9,180 nucleotides of DNA, taken from assembly GCA_900549945.1 (NCBI GenBank), contig URQJ01000070.1:1-9180 (forward strand). Reading direction: 5' to 3'. Below, piece after piece: positions 1 through 8,494 of the stretch. The DNA comes from an uncultured Oscillospiraceae bacterium. Lineage in GTDB: Bacteria > Bacillota > Clostridia > Oscillospirales > Acutalibacteraceae. Position numbers and translations under genes: made by a program. The notes under the pieces were generated by a model, which was given only the letters and a program-made list of their open reading frames with translations, did no database searches and was not told the DNA's origin. Within the stretch, counting starts at the first letter, position 1; every line of letters begins with the position of its first letter.

Positions 1-1205
<1,205 letters not shown>

Positions 1206-1242
1206 AGGGGGTCTTCCTTTCTGCGCGCCGCGCCGCCGCGGC

Positions 1243-1971
1243 TTATTTCTTTTCTGCTCTGCGCCTTCCGTGCCCGATGCGGATCATCAGCTTTTCGATC
1301 CAGCCCTTTTTGTACTTCAGGGAGATATAGCCGACGACGCTCATCACCAGCGCGCCGAGCGTATCGACGATGATGTCCTTCATCGTGTCCTTGAGCGCCG
1401 CTTGGCCGACGAGCGGCGTGCCGTCATCCAGCGCAAATTTCTGCATGTTCGTGCCGAACAGAGCGTCGGCCGAAAACTCGTAGATCTCCCAAAGCGCGCC
1501 CATCGCGAGCGCGAAGCAGAATGCAAACGCGGCGATGAAGAATGGCGAGAGATTCAGCGGGATGCGCTCGGTATTATTGAAGATCGCGATCATCGAGAAG
1601 CCGAGCGCGCCGAGCATCACGCCGCTGCACGCGTGCAGGATCGTGTCCCAGTGCGGCACAATGTAGTAGAAGCTGCGCACCTCGCCGAGAAAGATCGCGC
1701 AGTACAGAAAGCCGATGTAGAGGAGAAACATCACGCGCGGGATCTCTATGTCCCAGCGGCGCATCAGGCGAATCGGGACGAGGATCGCCGCGATGCCGAG
1801 CAGGCACTGCAAAAGCATGAGCACGTAGTCCTCGCGGCCGCGGCCCACGCCGTCCGCCGTTTCGCCCGATATGATCCGCACGACCAGATACCCGATCGGC
1901 GCCATGAAGCTCAAAAGCACTGCGATCGTAAAGATTTTGCCCCAGTTCCGTTCCTTTTTCTGCCGTTTCAT
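1243..1971 (-). CDS. polytopic integral membrane protein, YjdF/DUF2238-like
   Basis: A 242-residue protein with about six hydrophobic segments (roughly 12-34, 48-68, 77-97, 114-131, 142-160 and 200-217). Both ends are highly basic, which suits cytoplasmic placement. Polar residues near or inside the membrane form a pattern I recognise from YjdF/DUF2238-type proteins: WDTILH (W108, D109, H113), ALWEIYEF (159-166), and a DTxxDxxxDTLGA run (D195, D199, D203). Such conserved acidic and His residues could bind a metal or ligand, but no biochemical function is established to my knowledge. The start at 1971 has a strong GAGGAGG site. The gene begins 28 bases after the htpG stop and is followed by the CPBP protease, so both membrane proteins are probably cotranscribed with the chaperone. 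The reading frame is certain; the family name is a recall-based judgement. Confidence 0.82.
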   Translation of the reverse strand: MKRQKKERNWGKIFTIAVLLSFMAPIGYLVVRIISGETADGVGRGREDYVLMLLQCLLGIAAILVPIRLMRRWDIEIPRVMFLLYIGFLYCAIFLGEVRSFYYIVPHWDTILHACSGVMLGALGFSMIAIFNNTERIPLNLSPFFIAAFAFCFALAMGALWEIYEFSADALFGTNMQKFALDDGTPLVGQAALKDTMKDIIVDTLGALVMSVVGYISLKYKKGWIEKLMIRIGHGRRRAEKK

Positions 1972-1999
1972 CTCCTGTCCTCCTCGTATACTGCGCGCT

Positions 2000-3880
2000 T
2001 TACTGCGCGAGCAGCTCAGCCACTGCGTTCGCGTATGCGACCGGGTCCTCGATCGAGCGGCCCTCGATCAGGAGAGCCTGATTGTAGAGCACCTCGGTGT
2101 ATTTCTTCAGCTTGTCCTCGTCGCCCTCAAAGCGGCGGAGCGTCTCAAAGACCGGGTGCTCGGCGTTGATCTCGAGAATCTGCTCGGCCTTCACCTTCTG
2201 CTCCGCGCCGGGCATCGAATTGAGCACCTTTTCCATCTCCATTGAGAGCGCGCCGTCCGTCGTGATGCAGACCGGGTGGCTCTTGAGCGATGCGGAGAGA
2301 CGCACGTCCTTGACGCGCTCGCCGAGAACCGCCTTGATTTTCTCGAGCAGCGTCTTATTCTCCTCCGCGCGCTTTTCGGACGCGGCCTTCTCCTCGTCGG
2401 ACTGGACGCGCGCGTCCTCGGCGGAAACGTTTTTGAATTCCTTGCCCTCGTACTCGTGGAGCACCATCAGCGCAAACTCATCGACGTCGTCGGTCAAATA
2501 CAGAACCTCGAAGCCGCGGTCGAGCACTGCTTCGGTCTGCGGCAGGCGCGCGATGCGCTCCGCCGTTTCGCCCGAGGCGTAGTAGATGCAGGTCTGGTCC
2601 TCCTTCATGTCGGCGACGTACTCCTTGAGCGTGCGCATCTTGCCGGCGGAGGTCTTGAACAGCACGAGGTCCTTGAGCTTATCCTTGTTCACGCCGTAGT
2701 TTTCATACATGCCGAATTTGAGGCGCAGGCCGAAGCTCTCGAAAAACTTCTCGTATGTCTCGCGGTCGTGCTCGCACATGGATTTGAGCTCCGACGTGAT
2801 CTTCTTCTCGATGCGGCCGGCGATCAGCTTGAGCTGGCGGTCGTGCTGGAGCATCTCGCGCGAGATGTTGAGCGAGAGGTCCTGCGAATCGACGAGGCCC
2901 TTGACAAAGCCGAAGTAATCGGGCAGCAGGTCGGCGCACTTCTCCATGATCAGAACGCCGGAGGCGTAGAGCTGGAGGCCCTTTTCATAATCGCGGGAGT
3001 AATAGTCCATCGGCGCCTTCGCCGGGATGAACAGCAGCGCGTTGTAGGTCGCGGTGCCCTCGGCCGCCGTGTGGATGACCTTGAGCGGGTCCTGCCAGTC
3101 GTAGAACTTCTCCTTGTAGAAGCTGTTGTACTCCTCGGGCGTGATCTCGTTTTTGTTCTTCTTCCACAGCGGCACCATGCTGTTGAGCGTTTCCACCTCG
3201 AAATAGTGCTCGTACTCGTTTTCGGCCCCCTCCTTCGCGCGGGTCTTTTCGACCTCCATGCGGATCGGGTAGCGGATGTAATCGGAATACTTCGTCACGA
3301 GGCTGCGGATGCGGTATGTATCGAGGAACTCGCCGTACTTCTCATCCTCCGTGTCCGCCTTGATGTGCAGCGTGATCTCGGTGCCGTGCCCCGCTTTCTC
3401 GCAGGCGCGGATCGTGTAGCCGTCCGCACCGTCCGACTCCCACGCGAAGGCCTCGTCCGAGCCGTACGCCTTCGTCTCGACGCGCACGTGGTCGCTGACC
3501 ATGAACGCCGAGTAGAAGCCGACGCCGAACTGGCCGATGATGTCGATGTCCTCGTTCCGCTCGTTTTCAGATTTAAACTTGAGCGAGCCGCTCTTTGCGA
3601 TGACGCCGAGGTTCTGGTCGAGCTCGTCCTGCGTCATGCCGATGCCGTTGTCGCGGATGCGCAGCACGCGCGCGTCCTTGTCCGCCTCGATGCGGATTTC
3701 GAAATCGTCGCGGTTCAGGCCCGTGTCGCCGTCGCCGAGGGACTTATAATAGAGCTTGTCAATCGCGTCGCTCGCGTTCGAAATCAGCTCGCGCAGGAAA
3801 ATTTCCTTGTGCGTATAGATCGAGTTGATCATCAGGTCGAGCAAACGCTTCGATTCCGCCTTAAACTGTTTCTTTGCCAT
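2000..3880 (-). CDS. htpG: molecular chaperone HtpG (Hsp90 family)
   Basis: HtpG is the bacterial Hsp90, a cytosolic homodimeric ATP-dependent chaperone that remodels client proteins with the DnaK system. All 626 residues are present, the usual bacterial length, without the eukaryotic MEEVD tail. The GHKL ATPase domain (about 1-215) shows [15 protein letters not shown] (E31 acts on water, N35 binds Mg/ATP), DNGIGMT (77-83) and [11 protein letters not shown] (116-126). The middle domain (about 225-490) has [10 protein letters not shown] with R341, the arginine that contacts the ATP gamma-phosphate. The rest is the dimerisation domain. The start at 3880 has an AGAGG site about 11 bases upstream, a rather long spacing. 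I see no CIRCE element and no CtsR box upstream, so control by HrcA or CtsR is not supported. It is the first gene of a four-gene minus-strand cluster. Confidence 0.98.
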   Translation of the reverse strand: MAKKQFKAESKRLLDLMINSIYTHKEIFLRELISNASDAIDKLYYKSLGDGDTGLNRDDFEIRIEADKDARVLRIRDNGIGMTQDELDQNLGVIAKSGSLKFKSENERNEDIDIIGQFGVGFYSAFMVSDHVRVETKAYGSDEAFAWESDGADGYTIRACEKAGHGTEITLHIKADTEDEKYGEFLDTYRIRSLVTKYSDYIRYPIRMEVEKTRAKEGAENEYEHYFEVETLNSMVPLWKKNKNEITPEEYNSFYKEKFYDWQDPLKVIHTAAEGTATYNALLFIPAKAPMDYYSRDYEKGLQLYASGVLIMEKCADLLPDYFGFVKGLVDSQDLSLNISREMLQHDRQLKLIAGRIEKKITSELKSMCEHDRETYEKFFESFGLRLKFGMYENYGVNKDKLKDLVLFKTSAGKMRTLKEYVADMKEDQTCIYYASGETAERIARLPQTEAVLDRGFEVLYLTDDVDEFALMVLHEYEGKEFKNVSAEDARVQSDEEKAASEKRAEENKTLLEKIKAVLGERVKDVRLSASLKSHPVCITTDGALSMEMEKVLNSMPGAEQKVKAEQILEINAEHPVFETLRRFEGDEDKLKKYTEVLYNQALLIEGRSIEDPVAYANAVAELLAQ

Positions 3881-3905
3881 TTTACATTCAACCTCTTCTC
3901 ATTTC

Positions 3906-3922
3906 GGGCGCACCCCGCGCCC
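3906..3922 (-). promoter_or_regulatory. GC-only hairpin in the htpG 5' leader
   Basis: GGGCGC (3906-3911) and GCGCCC (3917-3922) form a perfect six-pair stem with a five-base loop. It lies about 25 bases upstream of the htpG start, inside the expected mRNA leader. No U tract follows it in the direction of htpG, so it is not a terminator. It could stabilise the leader or influence ribosome access. Function is inferred only from position. Confidence 0.35.
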
Positions 3923-3942
3923 CCTGATTCTATATGTGTTTA

Positions 3943-3953
3943 ACTATACTATA
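3943..3953 (-). promoter_or_regulatory. probable -10 region of the htpG promoter
   Basis: Two overlapping copies of TATAGT read on the minus strand (3953-3948 and 3948-3943) in an AT-rich block between two GC-rich flanks. Transcription would start near 3936-3941, giving a leader of roughly 55-60 bases. No convincing TTGACA-like -35 is found at the right distance. The promoter may be weak, need an activator, or use another sigma factor. Confidence 0.4.
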
Positions 3954-4023
3954 AATTTGTTAAAAAATCACGAACTTTTTCATATTCCTCAACTTTCTTA
4001 GAAAAATGCGCGCCCGCCGCGTA

Positions 4024-4052
4024 TTGCCAACGCTTTTTTCGTCTGTTATACT
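4024..4052 (+). promoter_or_regulatory. sigma-A type promoter of the lipoprotein gene
   Basis: TTGCCA (4024-4029), a 17-base spacer and TATACT (4047-4052) closely match the housekeeping consensus. A start of transcription near 4059 would give a leader of about 43 bases carrying the AAAGGAAG ribosome binding site. This is the best-matching promoter in the window. Confidence 0.75.
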
Positions 4053-4101
4053 GAAAGCAGCTTTGAAAATCCACCTTTAGAAACGAAAGGAAGTCCTTAA
4101 A

Positions 4102-4848
4102 ATGACCGCAAAGAAATGGGCGCGGGCCGCCGCGGCGCTGCTGCTTTCCGGTATGCTGCTCTGCACGGCGGGCTGCGCCACCTTATCCGCCGTTCTGAAA
4201 AATTCCAGAACCGAGCCGACGGCAGCCCCAACGCCTGCGCCGACCGCCGAACCATCCGCCGAACCGACCGCGGCGCCGACTGTGGAGCCCACGCCGGAGA
4301 CCACCGCCGCGCCCGCGCCCCTGACCGAAGCCGCGCTGCTTGCCGACATCGACGAGGCGGCCTCATTTTTCTGCGACTGGTTTTACGACCGCAGCGCCGT
4401 GATCGACCCGGCCTACAGCGACTTTACCGAATACCCGCCCTACAGCGAGGACGGAACCCCTATGGTTTACCCCACGGCCGTGGCGGACATCCCCGACCGC
4501 GCCGCGCTGCTCGCAGCGGCTGAACGCTATTTTGAGCACGGCACGGCGGAGGTCCTGCTCGCCGACATCTTTGCACAGGACGTGGACGGCCGCCTCTGCG
4601 TGAGCAAGAGCGAGGGCCTCGGCGGCCCCGGCTATTATGTTTCGCTGACTGTAACCGGCAGCGGCGACGGCAGCTATACGATCCGCATGAATTCCGGGAT
4701 TCCCCACACCGACTACGGCTTTGACCCCATTTATGTACAGTACACGCCCGGCAGCGAGACCGCTGTGTTTGGCGGCGACCGCGACACGATCCAGTCGTTT
4801 TTCATCACGCACCTTTATACCGCCGAGCGCACCGTCACCATCGAATGA
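4102..4848 (+). CDS. predicted lipoprotein with Pro/Thr/Glu-rich linker and IseA-like C-terminal region
   Basis: A 248-residue exported protein. Residues 1-25 are a classic lipoprotein signal: a basic start (KKWAR), a hydrophobic core, and the lipobox CTAGC with C25 as the lipidated cysteine. Residues 38-74 are a low-complexity spacer of Pro, Thr, Ala and Glu (EPTAAPTPAPTAEPS-like units), typical of tethers through the cell wall. The folded part (about 75-248) has an acidic helix, then ERYFEHGTAEVLLADIFAQ and VDGRLCVSKSEGLGG followed by beta-rich sequence (SLTVTGSGDGSYTI). This order recalls the IseA/YoeB inhibitors of cell-wall DL-endopeptidases, which block wall hydrolases at the cell surface. 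That resemblance is from memory of the fold layout and is weak. The gene stands alone, with its own promoter and ribosome binding site, and ends at a hairpin terminator. A generic extracytoplasmic binding domain is the alternative. Confidence 0.85.
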   Translation: MTAKKWARAAAALLLSGMLLCTAGCATLSAVLKNSRTEPTAAPTPAPTAEPSAEPTAAPTVEPTPETTAAPAPLTEAALLADIDEAASFFCDWFYDRSAVIDPAYSDFTEYPPYSEDGTPMVYPTAVADIPDRAALLAAAERYFEHGTAEVLLADIFAQDVDGRLCVSKSEGLGGPGYYVSLTVTGSGDGSYTIRMNSGIPHTDYGFDPIYVQYTPGSETAVFGGDRDTIQSFFITHLYTAERTVTIE

Positions 4849-4854
4849 TTTTAC

Positions 4855-4896
4855 GGGGAGGCCGCGCAGCTTTGCGCCCGGCCTCCCCGCCGCTTT
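4855..4896. terminator. GC-rich hairpin between convergent genes
   Basis: GGGGAGGCCG (4855-4864) pairs perfectly with CGGCCTCCCC (4879-4888), with further inner pairing CGCA/TGCG. On the plus strand a short TTTT (4893-4896) follows after a few bases. On the minus strand the tail is AT-rich but lacks a clean U run. It lies seven bases after the lipoprotein stop and before the end of the convergent minus-strand unit, so it probably ends the former and may end both. Confidence 0.65.
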
Positions 4897-4923
4897 TCCA
4901 CGGACGGCTGTGCCGCGCCCGCC

Positions 4924-5217
4924 TCAGCCGCCGCCCGAGGGGAAGCGCCCGTGCGGGATGCAGAAAAAATCGGCGACAAAATGCCACGCCTTCACGATAC
5001 CCGTCACGTTGATCTGCCGGTCGAGCCGGAACGCGTTCACCTGCATGTCCGCCGTGCCGTCCGCGTTGTAGACGATCTCCAGCGCGGGCGAGGTATCGTT
5101 GAAGCTCAGGCGGCGGCCCTCGGCATCGACGACGAGCATGGCGGTCAGAAAAACGAGCGCGAGCGCGGTGCAGAGAAAGGAAATCACAAACGGGCGGGCG
5201 CGGAAACGGCTTTGCAT
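4924..5217 (-). CDS. small single-pass membrane protein downstream of spoIIP
   Basis: A 97-residue protein of unknown function. Residues 1-10 are basic (MQSRFRARPF), 11-30 form one hydrophobic helix (VISFLCTALALVFLTAMLVV), and the remaining 67 residues would lie outside the membrane. That part has a plausible beta-rich pattern (SPALEIVYNADGTADMQVNAF), then ITGIVKAWHF-like sequence ending DFFCIPHGRFPSGGG; note W, F, C and H near the end. The start at 5217 has AAGGGG nine bases upstream. It begins 57 bases after the spoIIP stop on the same strand with no terminator between, so cotranscription is likely and a role at the sporulating cell membrane is possible. I do not recognise a named family. 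The opposite strand is also open here, but its product is a highly charged sequence without domain-like character. Confidence 0.68.
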   Translation of the reverse strand: MQSRFRARPFVISFLCTALALVFLTAMLVVDAEGRRLSFNDTSPALEIVYNADGTADMQVNAFRLDRQINVTGIVKAWHFVADFFCIPHGRFPSGGG

Positions 5218-5274
5218 GGCACAGAACCCCTTATCTTTGTTTTCTGTACCGAGTATGCCCGCCTGCCGCCCCGC

Positions 5275-6390
5275 CTATTCCGCGAGATCGTTTAAAACCG
5301 CGAGAATCGTTTCGCCGAGCAGCCGCCCGGAATACCGCACCTCCTTGATTGTGTTCACTTCGGTGCCGACCTCCACGAGGATCGACCCGTGCGAGGCGTG
5401 CATGTTGTAGTTGCGCTGTGAAAAAAACAGCGGGCGGTAAAGCCCGGGAAACAGCGACTCCCCCTTCTGCTGAAGCCGCAGCGCCAGATGCAGGTTTTCC
5501 CGCCAGTCGGGAAAAAGCGGGTCCTCCGAAAGGTCGCAGCCCGCGAGAATCATGATCTGCGCCGCATCTTCGCCGTCCACCTCGGCGACCGGCTTGTAGC
5601 GCGTGCCGTCCTCCTCCTCGCCGAACGCATCGCGGTGCACGTCCACGGTGATCTGGATCGTCGGGTATTCGGCGAGGTTTTTCTGGATCGTCTCCATCGA
5701 GCGGTCATAGCTGCCGGAATACGCCGGGTAGTCGTGCATCGTGGTGTCGTGGATGACGCCGAAGCCGCCCGCCTCGATGACCTTCGCGGCCTCCGCCGCT
5801 ACCGAGAGCACGCTCTCGTCCGGATCCGTCGAGCGGAAATCGTCGTCGGTGTAGTACCAGTCCGTATCGCTCAGCAGAAACGATTCGCTCGAATGCGTCG
5901 AATAGAGCAAAACCACCGGCGAGCCGTCGCGCTTCACGTGCACGTCCGGGTCGATTTGCAGCTCCTCGGCGAGATCGACTCCTGATTCCGACGTGTCCTT
6001 GACCGAGAAGCCGGCCACCTCCTCGCCGCCGCCCATCCAGGTCGATGCGACGGGCGCGGTCTCCCGCTCCGGGTCCGGCGTCGGCACGACCTCTGGCTCC
6101 GGCTCCGCCCACGGGGAGAGGATGCCGTCCGCCTCCGCTTCGGGCGTCTCCGGCGCTGCTTCACCGGCGGAAGCCGCGCCGCTTTCCTTTGGCAGCGCCT
6201 CATCCGCCGTTTCCGCCGAGACCTTCAGCCCTGCCGCACGCAGCGCCCACGCGCCGCCGCTCTGCCGAAGAACCGGCAGGAGATTGTCCGCCATGCACCA
6301 CGTGCAGAGCGCAACGGCGGCCGCCGCGCACGCCGTCCACGCTGTTTTCCGCATCCATACCGCTTGAACCGCGATTCGTTTCCGTTTCAT
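5275..6390 (-). CDS. spoIIP: stage II sporulation protein P (SpoIIP), N-acetylmuramoyl-L-alanine amidase/endopeptidase
   Basis: SpoIIP is a membrane-anchored zinc hydrolase that, with SpoIID and SpoIIM, degrades septal peptidoglycan so the mother cell can engulf the forespore. The 371 residues show one N-terminal anchor (about 16-34), an acidic Pro/Ala/Glu-rich stalk (about 60-115) and the catalytic domain (about 155-371). Family motifs seen are LLYSTHSSES (H166, E169), GVIHDTTMHDYPAYSGSYDRS (211-231, giving H214 and H219), ITVDVHRDA (H252), WRENLHLAL (297-304) and ILVEVGTEVNTIKEV (E340). The first position of the usual HTHxxE motif is Ser164, not His. The start at 6390 has AGAGGG ten bases upstream. 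A sigma-E-like promoter precedes it, in line with mother-cell expression. The protease gene gpr, often upstream in bacilli, is absent here; citrate synthase is divergent instead. Downstream lies the 97-residue membrane protein. Confidence 0.95.
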   Translation of the reverse strand: MKRKRIAVQAVWMRKTAWTACAAAAVALCTWCMADNLLPVLRQSGGAWALRAAGLKVSAETADEALPKESGAASAGEAAPETPEAEADGILSPWAEPEPEVVPTPDPERETAPVASTWMGGGEEVAGFSVKDTSESGVDLAEELQIDPDVHVKRDGSPVVLLYSTHSSESFLLSDTDWYYTDDDFRSTDPDESVLSVAAEAAKVIEAGGFGVIHDTTMHDYPAYSGSYDRSMETIQKNLAEYPTIQITVDVHRDAFGEEEDGTRYKPVAEVDGEDAAQIMILAGCDLSEDPLFPDWRENLHLALRLQQKGESLFPGLYRPLFFSQRNYNMHASHGSILVEVGTEVNTIKEVRYSGRLLGETILAVLNDLAE

Positions 6391-6423
6391 ATTCCGGCAT
6401 CCCTCTCTTTCGTCCTTCTACCA

Positions 6424-6450
6424 TGTGTATGGCGCCGGGGACGGCGGTAT
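6424..6450 (-). promoter_or_regulatory. candidate sigma-E (mother-cell) promoter of spoIIP
   Basis: Read on the minus strand, ATA (6450-6448), a 16-base gap and CATACACA (6431-6424) resemble the sigma-E pattern (ATA-type -35, then CATACAnT). The last -10 base is A, not T. Transcription would start near 6417, leaving a leader of about 27 bases with the ribosome binding site inside it. The known sigma-E control of spoIIP in Bacillus supports the reading, but the motif is short. Confidence 0.45.
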
Positions 6451-6550
6451 GCCTGCCGGATCGGGCCGAAAAAATCATACAACCTGCAAAGTTTCCGATT
6501 CCAATCTTATAAAAAATTCATAGATTCGACATCAAAATACTTTTGTTTTC

Positions 6551-6559
6551 TGCTATAAT
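6551..6559 (+). promoter_or_regulatory. extended -10 promoter of the citrate synthase gene
   Basis: TGCTATAAT is a perfect TATAAT preceded by the extended-10 TG dinucleotide. No good -35 lies 16-18 bases upstream, which extended -10 promoters tolerate. Transcription would begin near 6566. The leader of about 62 bases contains a small GC hairpin, GGCCC(6591-6595)/GGGCC(6601-6605), just before the AGAAAGGA ribosome binding site. Confidence 0.6.
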
Positions 6560-6627
6560 AAATTGTATGATGAATTGTTACGAACGCGGCGGCCCGTTTT
6601 GGGCCAGAGAGAAAGGATGGTTTAAGA

Positions 6628-7986
6628 ATGCCCGTATCGAAATACTCGGAGATTACGCCCGAAATCCAGACACTCGCCTCCTTCTGCACGCAGAACGGCA
6701 CCATAGACCCCACACTTTACACAAAATACGACGTCAAGCGCGGCCTGCGCGACCTGAACGGCAACGGCGTCCTGACCGGTTTGACCGGCATTTCAGAAAT
6801 CCGCTCCAGCAAAATCGTTGACGGCGAGAGCGTCCCCGCCGAAGGCCAGCTCTTCTACCGCGGCTATAATATCGAGGATCTCGTGCGCAGCATGCCCGCC
6901 GACCACAGCTTCGGCTTTGAGATGACGGCGTATCTGCTGCTTTTCGGCGAGCTGCCGACGAAGGAGCAGCTCGACCTGTTCATCGGCCAGCTCTCGTTCT
7001 ACCGCACGCTGCCGACGAATTTCGTGCGCGACATCATCATGAAAGCGCCAAGCGGCGACATGATGAACACGCTCGCGCGCAGTGTGCTGACGATGTACTC
7101 CTACGACGACACGCCCGACGACGTTTCGGTTCCGAACGTGCTGCGCCAGTGCCTGCAGCTCATCGCGATTTTCCCGCTGCTCTCGGTGTACGGCTATCAG
7201 GCCTACCGCCACTACAGCGACGGCCGCAGCCTCTACATCCACCAGCCGAAGCCCGAGCTGACGACCGCCGAGAATATTCTGCGCGTCCTGCGCTCGGATA
7301 AGCAGTTCACCCCGCTCGAGGCGAAGGTGCTCGACATCGCCCTCATGCTGCATGCCGAGCACGGCGGCGGCAACAACTCGACCTTTACGACGCACGTCGT
7401 CACCTCCTCGGGCACCGATACATATTCCGCGATCGCGGCGGCGCTCGGCTCGCTGAAGGGCCCGAAGCACGGCGGCGCGAACATCAAGGTCGTGCGCATG
7501 TTCGAGGACATGAAGCAGACCGTCAAGAACTGGGACGACGAGGACGAGATCCGCCTCTACCTCTCCCGCCTGCTCGATAAGGAGGCCTTCGACAAGGCCG
7601 GCCTCATCTACGGCATGGGCCACGCGGTCTACTCGATCTCCGACCCCCGCGCGAAAATCATGGAGAGCTTTGCCGCCGGTCTTTCCTCCGAAAAGGGCCG
7701 CGAGGACGAATACAACCTGTACATGCGCGTCGCGCGCCTCGCGCCGGAGGTTATCGGCGAGAAGCGCCGCATCTACAAGGGCGTTTCCGCAAACGTCGAT
7801 TTCTACAGCGGCTTCATTTACAGCATGCTCGACCTGCCGATGGAGCTTTACACGCCGATCTTCGCCTGCGCGCGCATCGCGGGCTGGAGCGCGCACCGCA
7901 TCGAGGAGCTGATCAACGCGGGCAAGATCATCCGCCCGGCCTACAAGGCGATTCAGCCGGAGCGCGAATTCCCGAAAAACATCTAA
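6628..7986 (+). CDS. gltA: citrate synthase (citrate/2-methylcitrate synthase family)
   Basis: The enzyme condenses acetyl-CoA with oxaloacetate to citrate, the entry to the TCA cycle; in clostridia this mainly supplies 2-oxoglutarate and glutamate. The 452-residue sequence is full length for the clostridial form. The catalytic residues are all visible: H281 in GPKHGGAN, H332 in GMGHAVYS and D391 in NVDFYSG. Other family signatures are FYRGYNIEDL (76-85), LHAEHGGGNNSTFTTHVV (241-258) and the C-terminal IFACARIAGWSAHRIEEL (411-428). The N-terminal extension of about 40 residues is common in this clostridial type. The start at 6628 has AGAAAGGA about ten bases upstream. It is monocistronic, from an extended -10 promoter to a strong terminator, with no aconitase or isocitrate dehydrogenase gene beside it in the window. 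2-methylcitrate synthase is an alternative, but no prp genes are seen. Confidence 0.96.
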   Translation: MPVSKYSEITPEIQTLASFCTQNGTIDPTLYTKYDVKRGLRDLNGNGVLTGLTGISEIRSSKIVDGESVPAEGQLFYRGYNIEDLVRSMPADHSFGFEMTAYLLLFGELPTKEQLDLFIGQLSFYRTLPTNFVRDIIMKAPSGDMMNTLARSVLTMYSYDDTPDDVSVPNVLRQCLQLIAIFPLLSVYGYQAYRHYSDGRSLYIHQPKPELTTAENILRVLRSDKQFTPLEAKVLDIALMLHAEHGGGNNSTFTTHVVTSSGTDTYSAIAAALGSLKGPKHGGANIKVVRMFEDMKQTVKNWDDEDEIRLYLSRLLDKEAFDKAGLIYGMGHAVYSISDPRAKIMESFAAGLSSEKGREDEYNLYMRVARLAPEVIGEKRRIYKGVSANVDFYSGFIYSMLDLPMELYTPIFACARIAGWSAHRIEELINAGKIIRPAYKAIQPEREFPKNI

Positions 7987-8003
7987 AACTTTATAAAAAG
8001 AGC

Positions 8004-8036
8004 AAACCGGCAGGCTTCTGGCCCGCCGGTTTTTTT
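8004..8036. terminator. bidirectional intrinsic terminator between gltA and the PNPOx-like gene
   Basis: AAACCGGC (8004-8011) pairs with GCCGGTTT (8025-8032), and GGC/GCC extend the stem inside one mismatch around a five-base loop. Seven T residues (8030-8036) follow on the plus strand. On the minus strand the stem is followed by GCTCTTTTTATAAAG, so it can also end the convergent gene whose stop is at 8039. Confidence 0.93.
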
Positions 8037-8038
8037 CG

Positions 8039-8446
8039 TCACTGAAGCTGGATCACGCTTTCCAACTCCGCCATCCTGTGAAACTCCGCCTTTGCTTCTT
8101 CGAGGTGGAAAATGCCAAGCCGGTACCCCGTTTGCTCGTTGTAGATCTTTTGCAGGTTGGGAGAATTTTCCAACACAGCTTTTGCGATTGCGTCGTCTGT
8201 CTCAAACACCGCTCTTCCATAGTACCGCAAAAACCGCGCTCCTTTACAGGCGCAGATTTCCGCATACGGATTTTTCATCAGCTGCTTATACACGTCCTTA
8301 AAGGTTCCCACGCCAAAATAAATGTGCGCACCGCGCAGCAAGTGGAACCCTATCGGCCGGCATTTCGGTCGGTTTTCATCGATTGTCGCCAGATAAAAAA
8401 CGGGGGTTTCACGCAGAAAATTTTCAATCTCTTCGATCTTACGCAT
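8039..8446 (-). CDS. pyridoxamine 5'-phosphate oxidase-like (PNPOx-like) flavin-binding protein
   Basis: A 135-residue soluble protein with the split-barrel layout of small FMN-binding PNPOx-like proteins. An N-terminal helix (MRKIEEIENFLRE) leads into FYLATIDENRPKCRPIGFH (17-35), the first strands with the usual RP-hG motif. Then come HIYFGVGTFKDVYKQLMKNPYAEIC (41-65), where the helix after the strand contacts the flavin phosphate, and LRYYGRAV (73-80). Family members bind FMN, F420 or heme and reduce varied small molecules. The substrate is unknown, and it is too short to be true pyridoxine oxidase PdxH. I chose the start at 8446 because AAGGAGG lies nine bases upstream; the frame stays open to 8497 but that start has no such site and would fall inside the promoter. 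It is divergent from an HxlR regulator that probably controls it. Its base composition is less GC-rich than genes to its left. Confidence 0.88.
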   Translation of the reverse strand: MRKIEEIENFLRETPVFYLATIDENRPKCRPIGFHLLRGAHIYFGVGTFKDVYKQLMKNPYAEICACKGARFLRYYGRAVFETDDAIAKAVLENSPNLQKIYNEQTGYRLGIFHLEEAKAEFHRMAELESVIQLQ

Positions 8447-8466
8447 CACAGGTGTCCTCCTTGTTC

Positions 8467-8494
8467 TTGCTTTTTGTTTTTCTTGTGCTATAAT
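8467..8494 (+). promoter_or_regulatory. promoter of the HxlR regulator gene
   Basis: TTGCTT (8467-8472), a 16-base spacer and TATAAT (8489-8494) with an extended-10 TG at 8486-8487. Transcription would start near 8501, leaving a leader of about 78 bases that includes the palindromes at 8536-8560. Confidence 0.6.

Noticed and set aside
2276..3943. Long plus-strand open frame (555 codons) opposite htpG
   Set aside because: It mirrors the codon pattern of htpG; the product is a monotonous Leu/Val/Arg/Glu/Asp sequence without domains, an effect of GC-rich third positions on the other strand.
4951..5295. Plus-strand frame (114 codons) opposite the small membrane protein
   Set aside because: Very charged, runs into the spoIIP end and past the terminator context; no good ribosome binding site or domain.
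6506..6535. TTGATG-N18-TATAAG on the minus strand as a sigma-A promoter for spoIIP
   Set aside because: Suboptimal spacing and a -10 mismatch, with a leader of over 100 bases; the sigma-E-like element nearer the gene fits sporulation control better. Not excluded.
6793..7896. Long minus-strand open frame (367 codons) opposite citrate synthase
   Set aside because: Highly charged Ala/Val/Arg/Glu-rich product with no motif, fully inside a certain gene with all catalytic residues.
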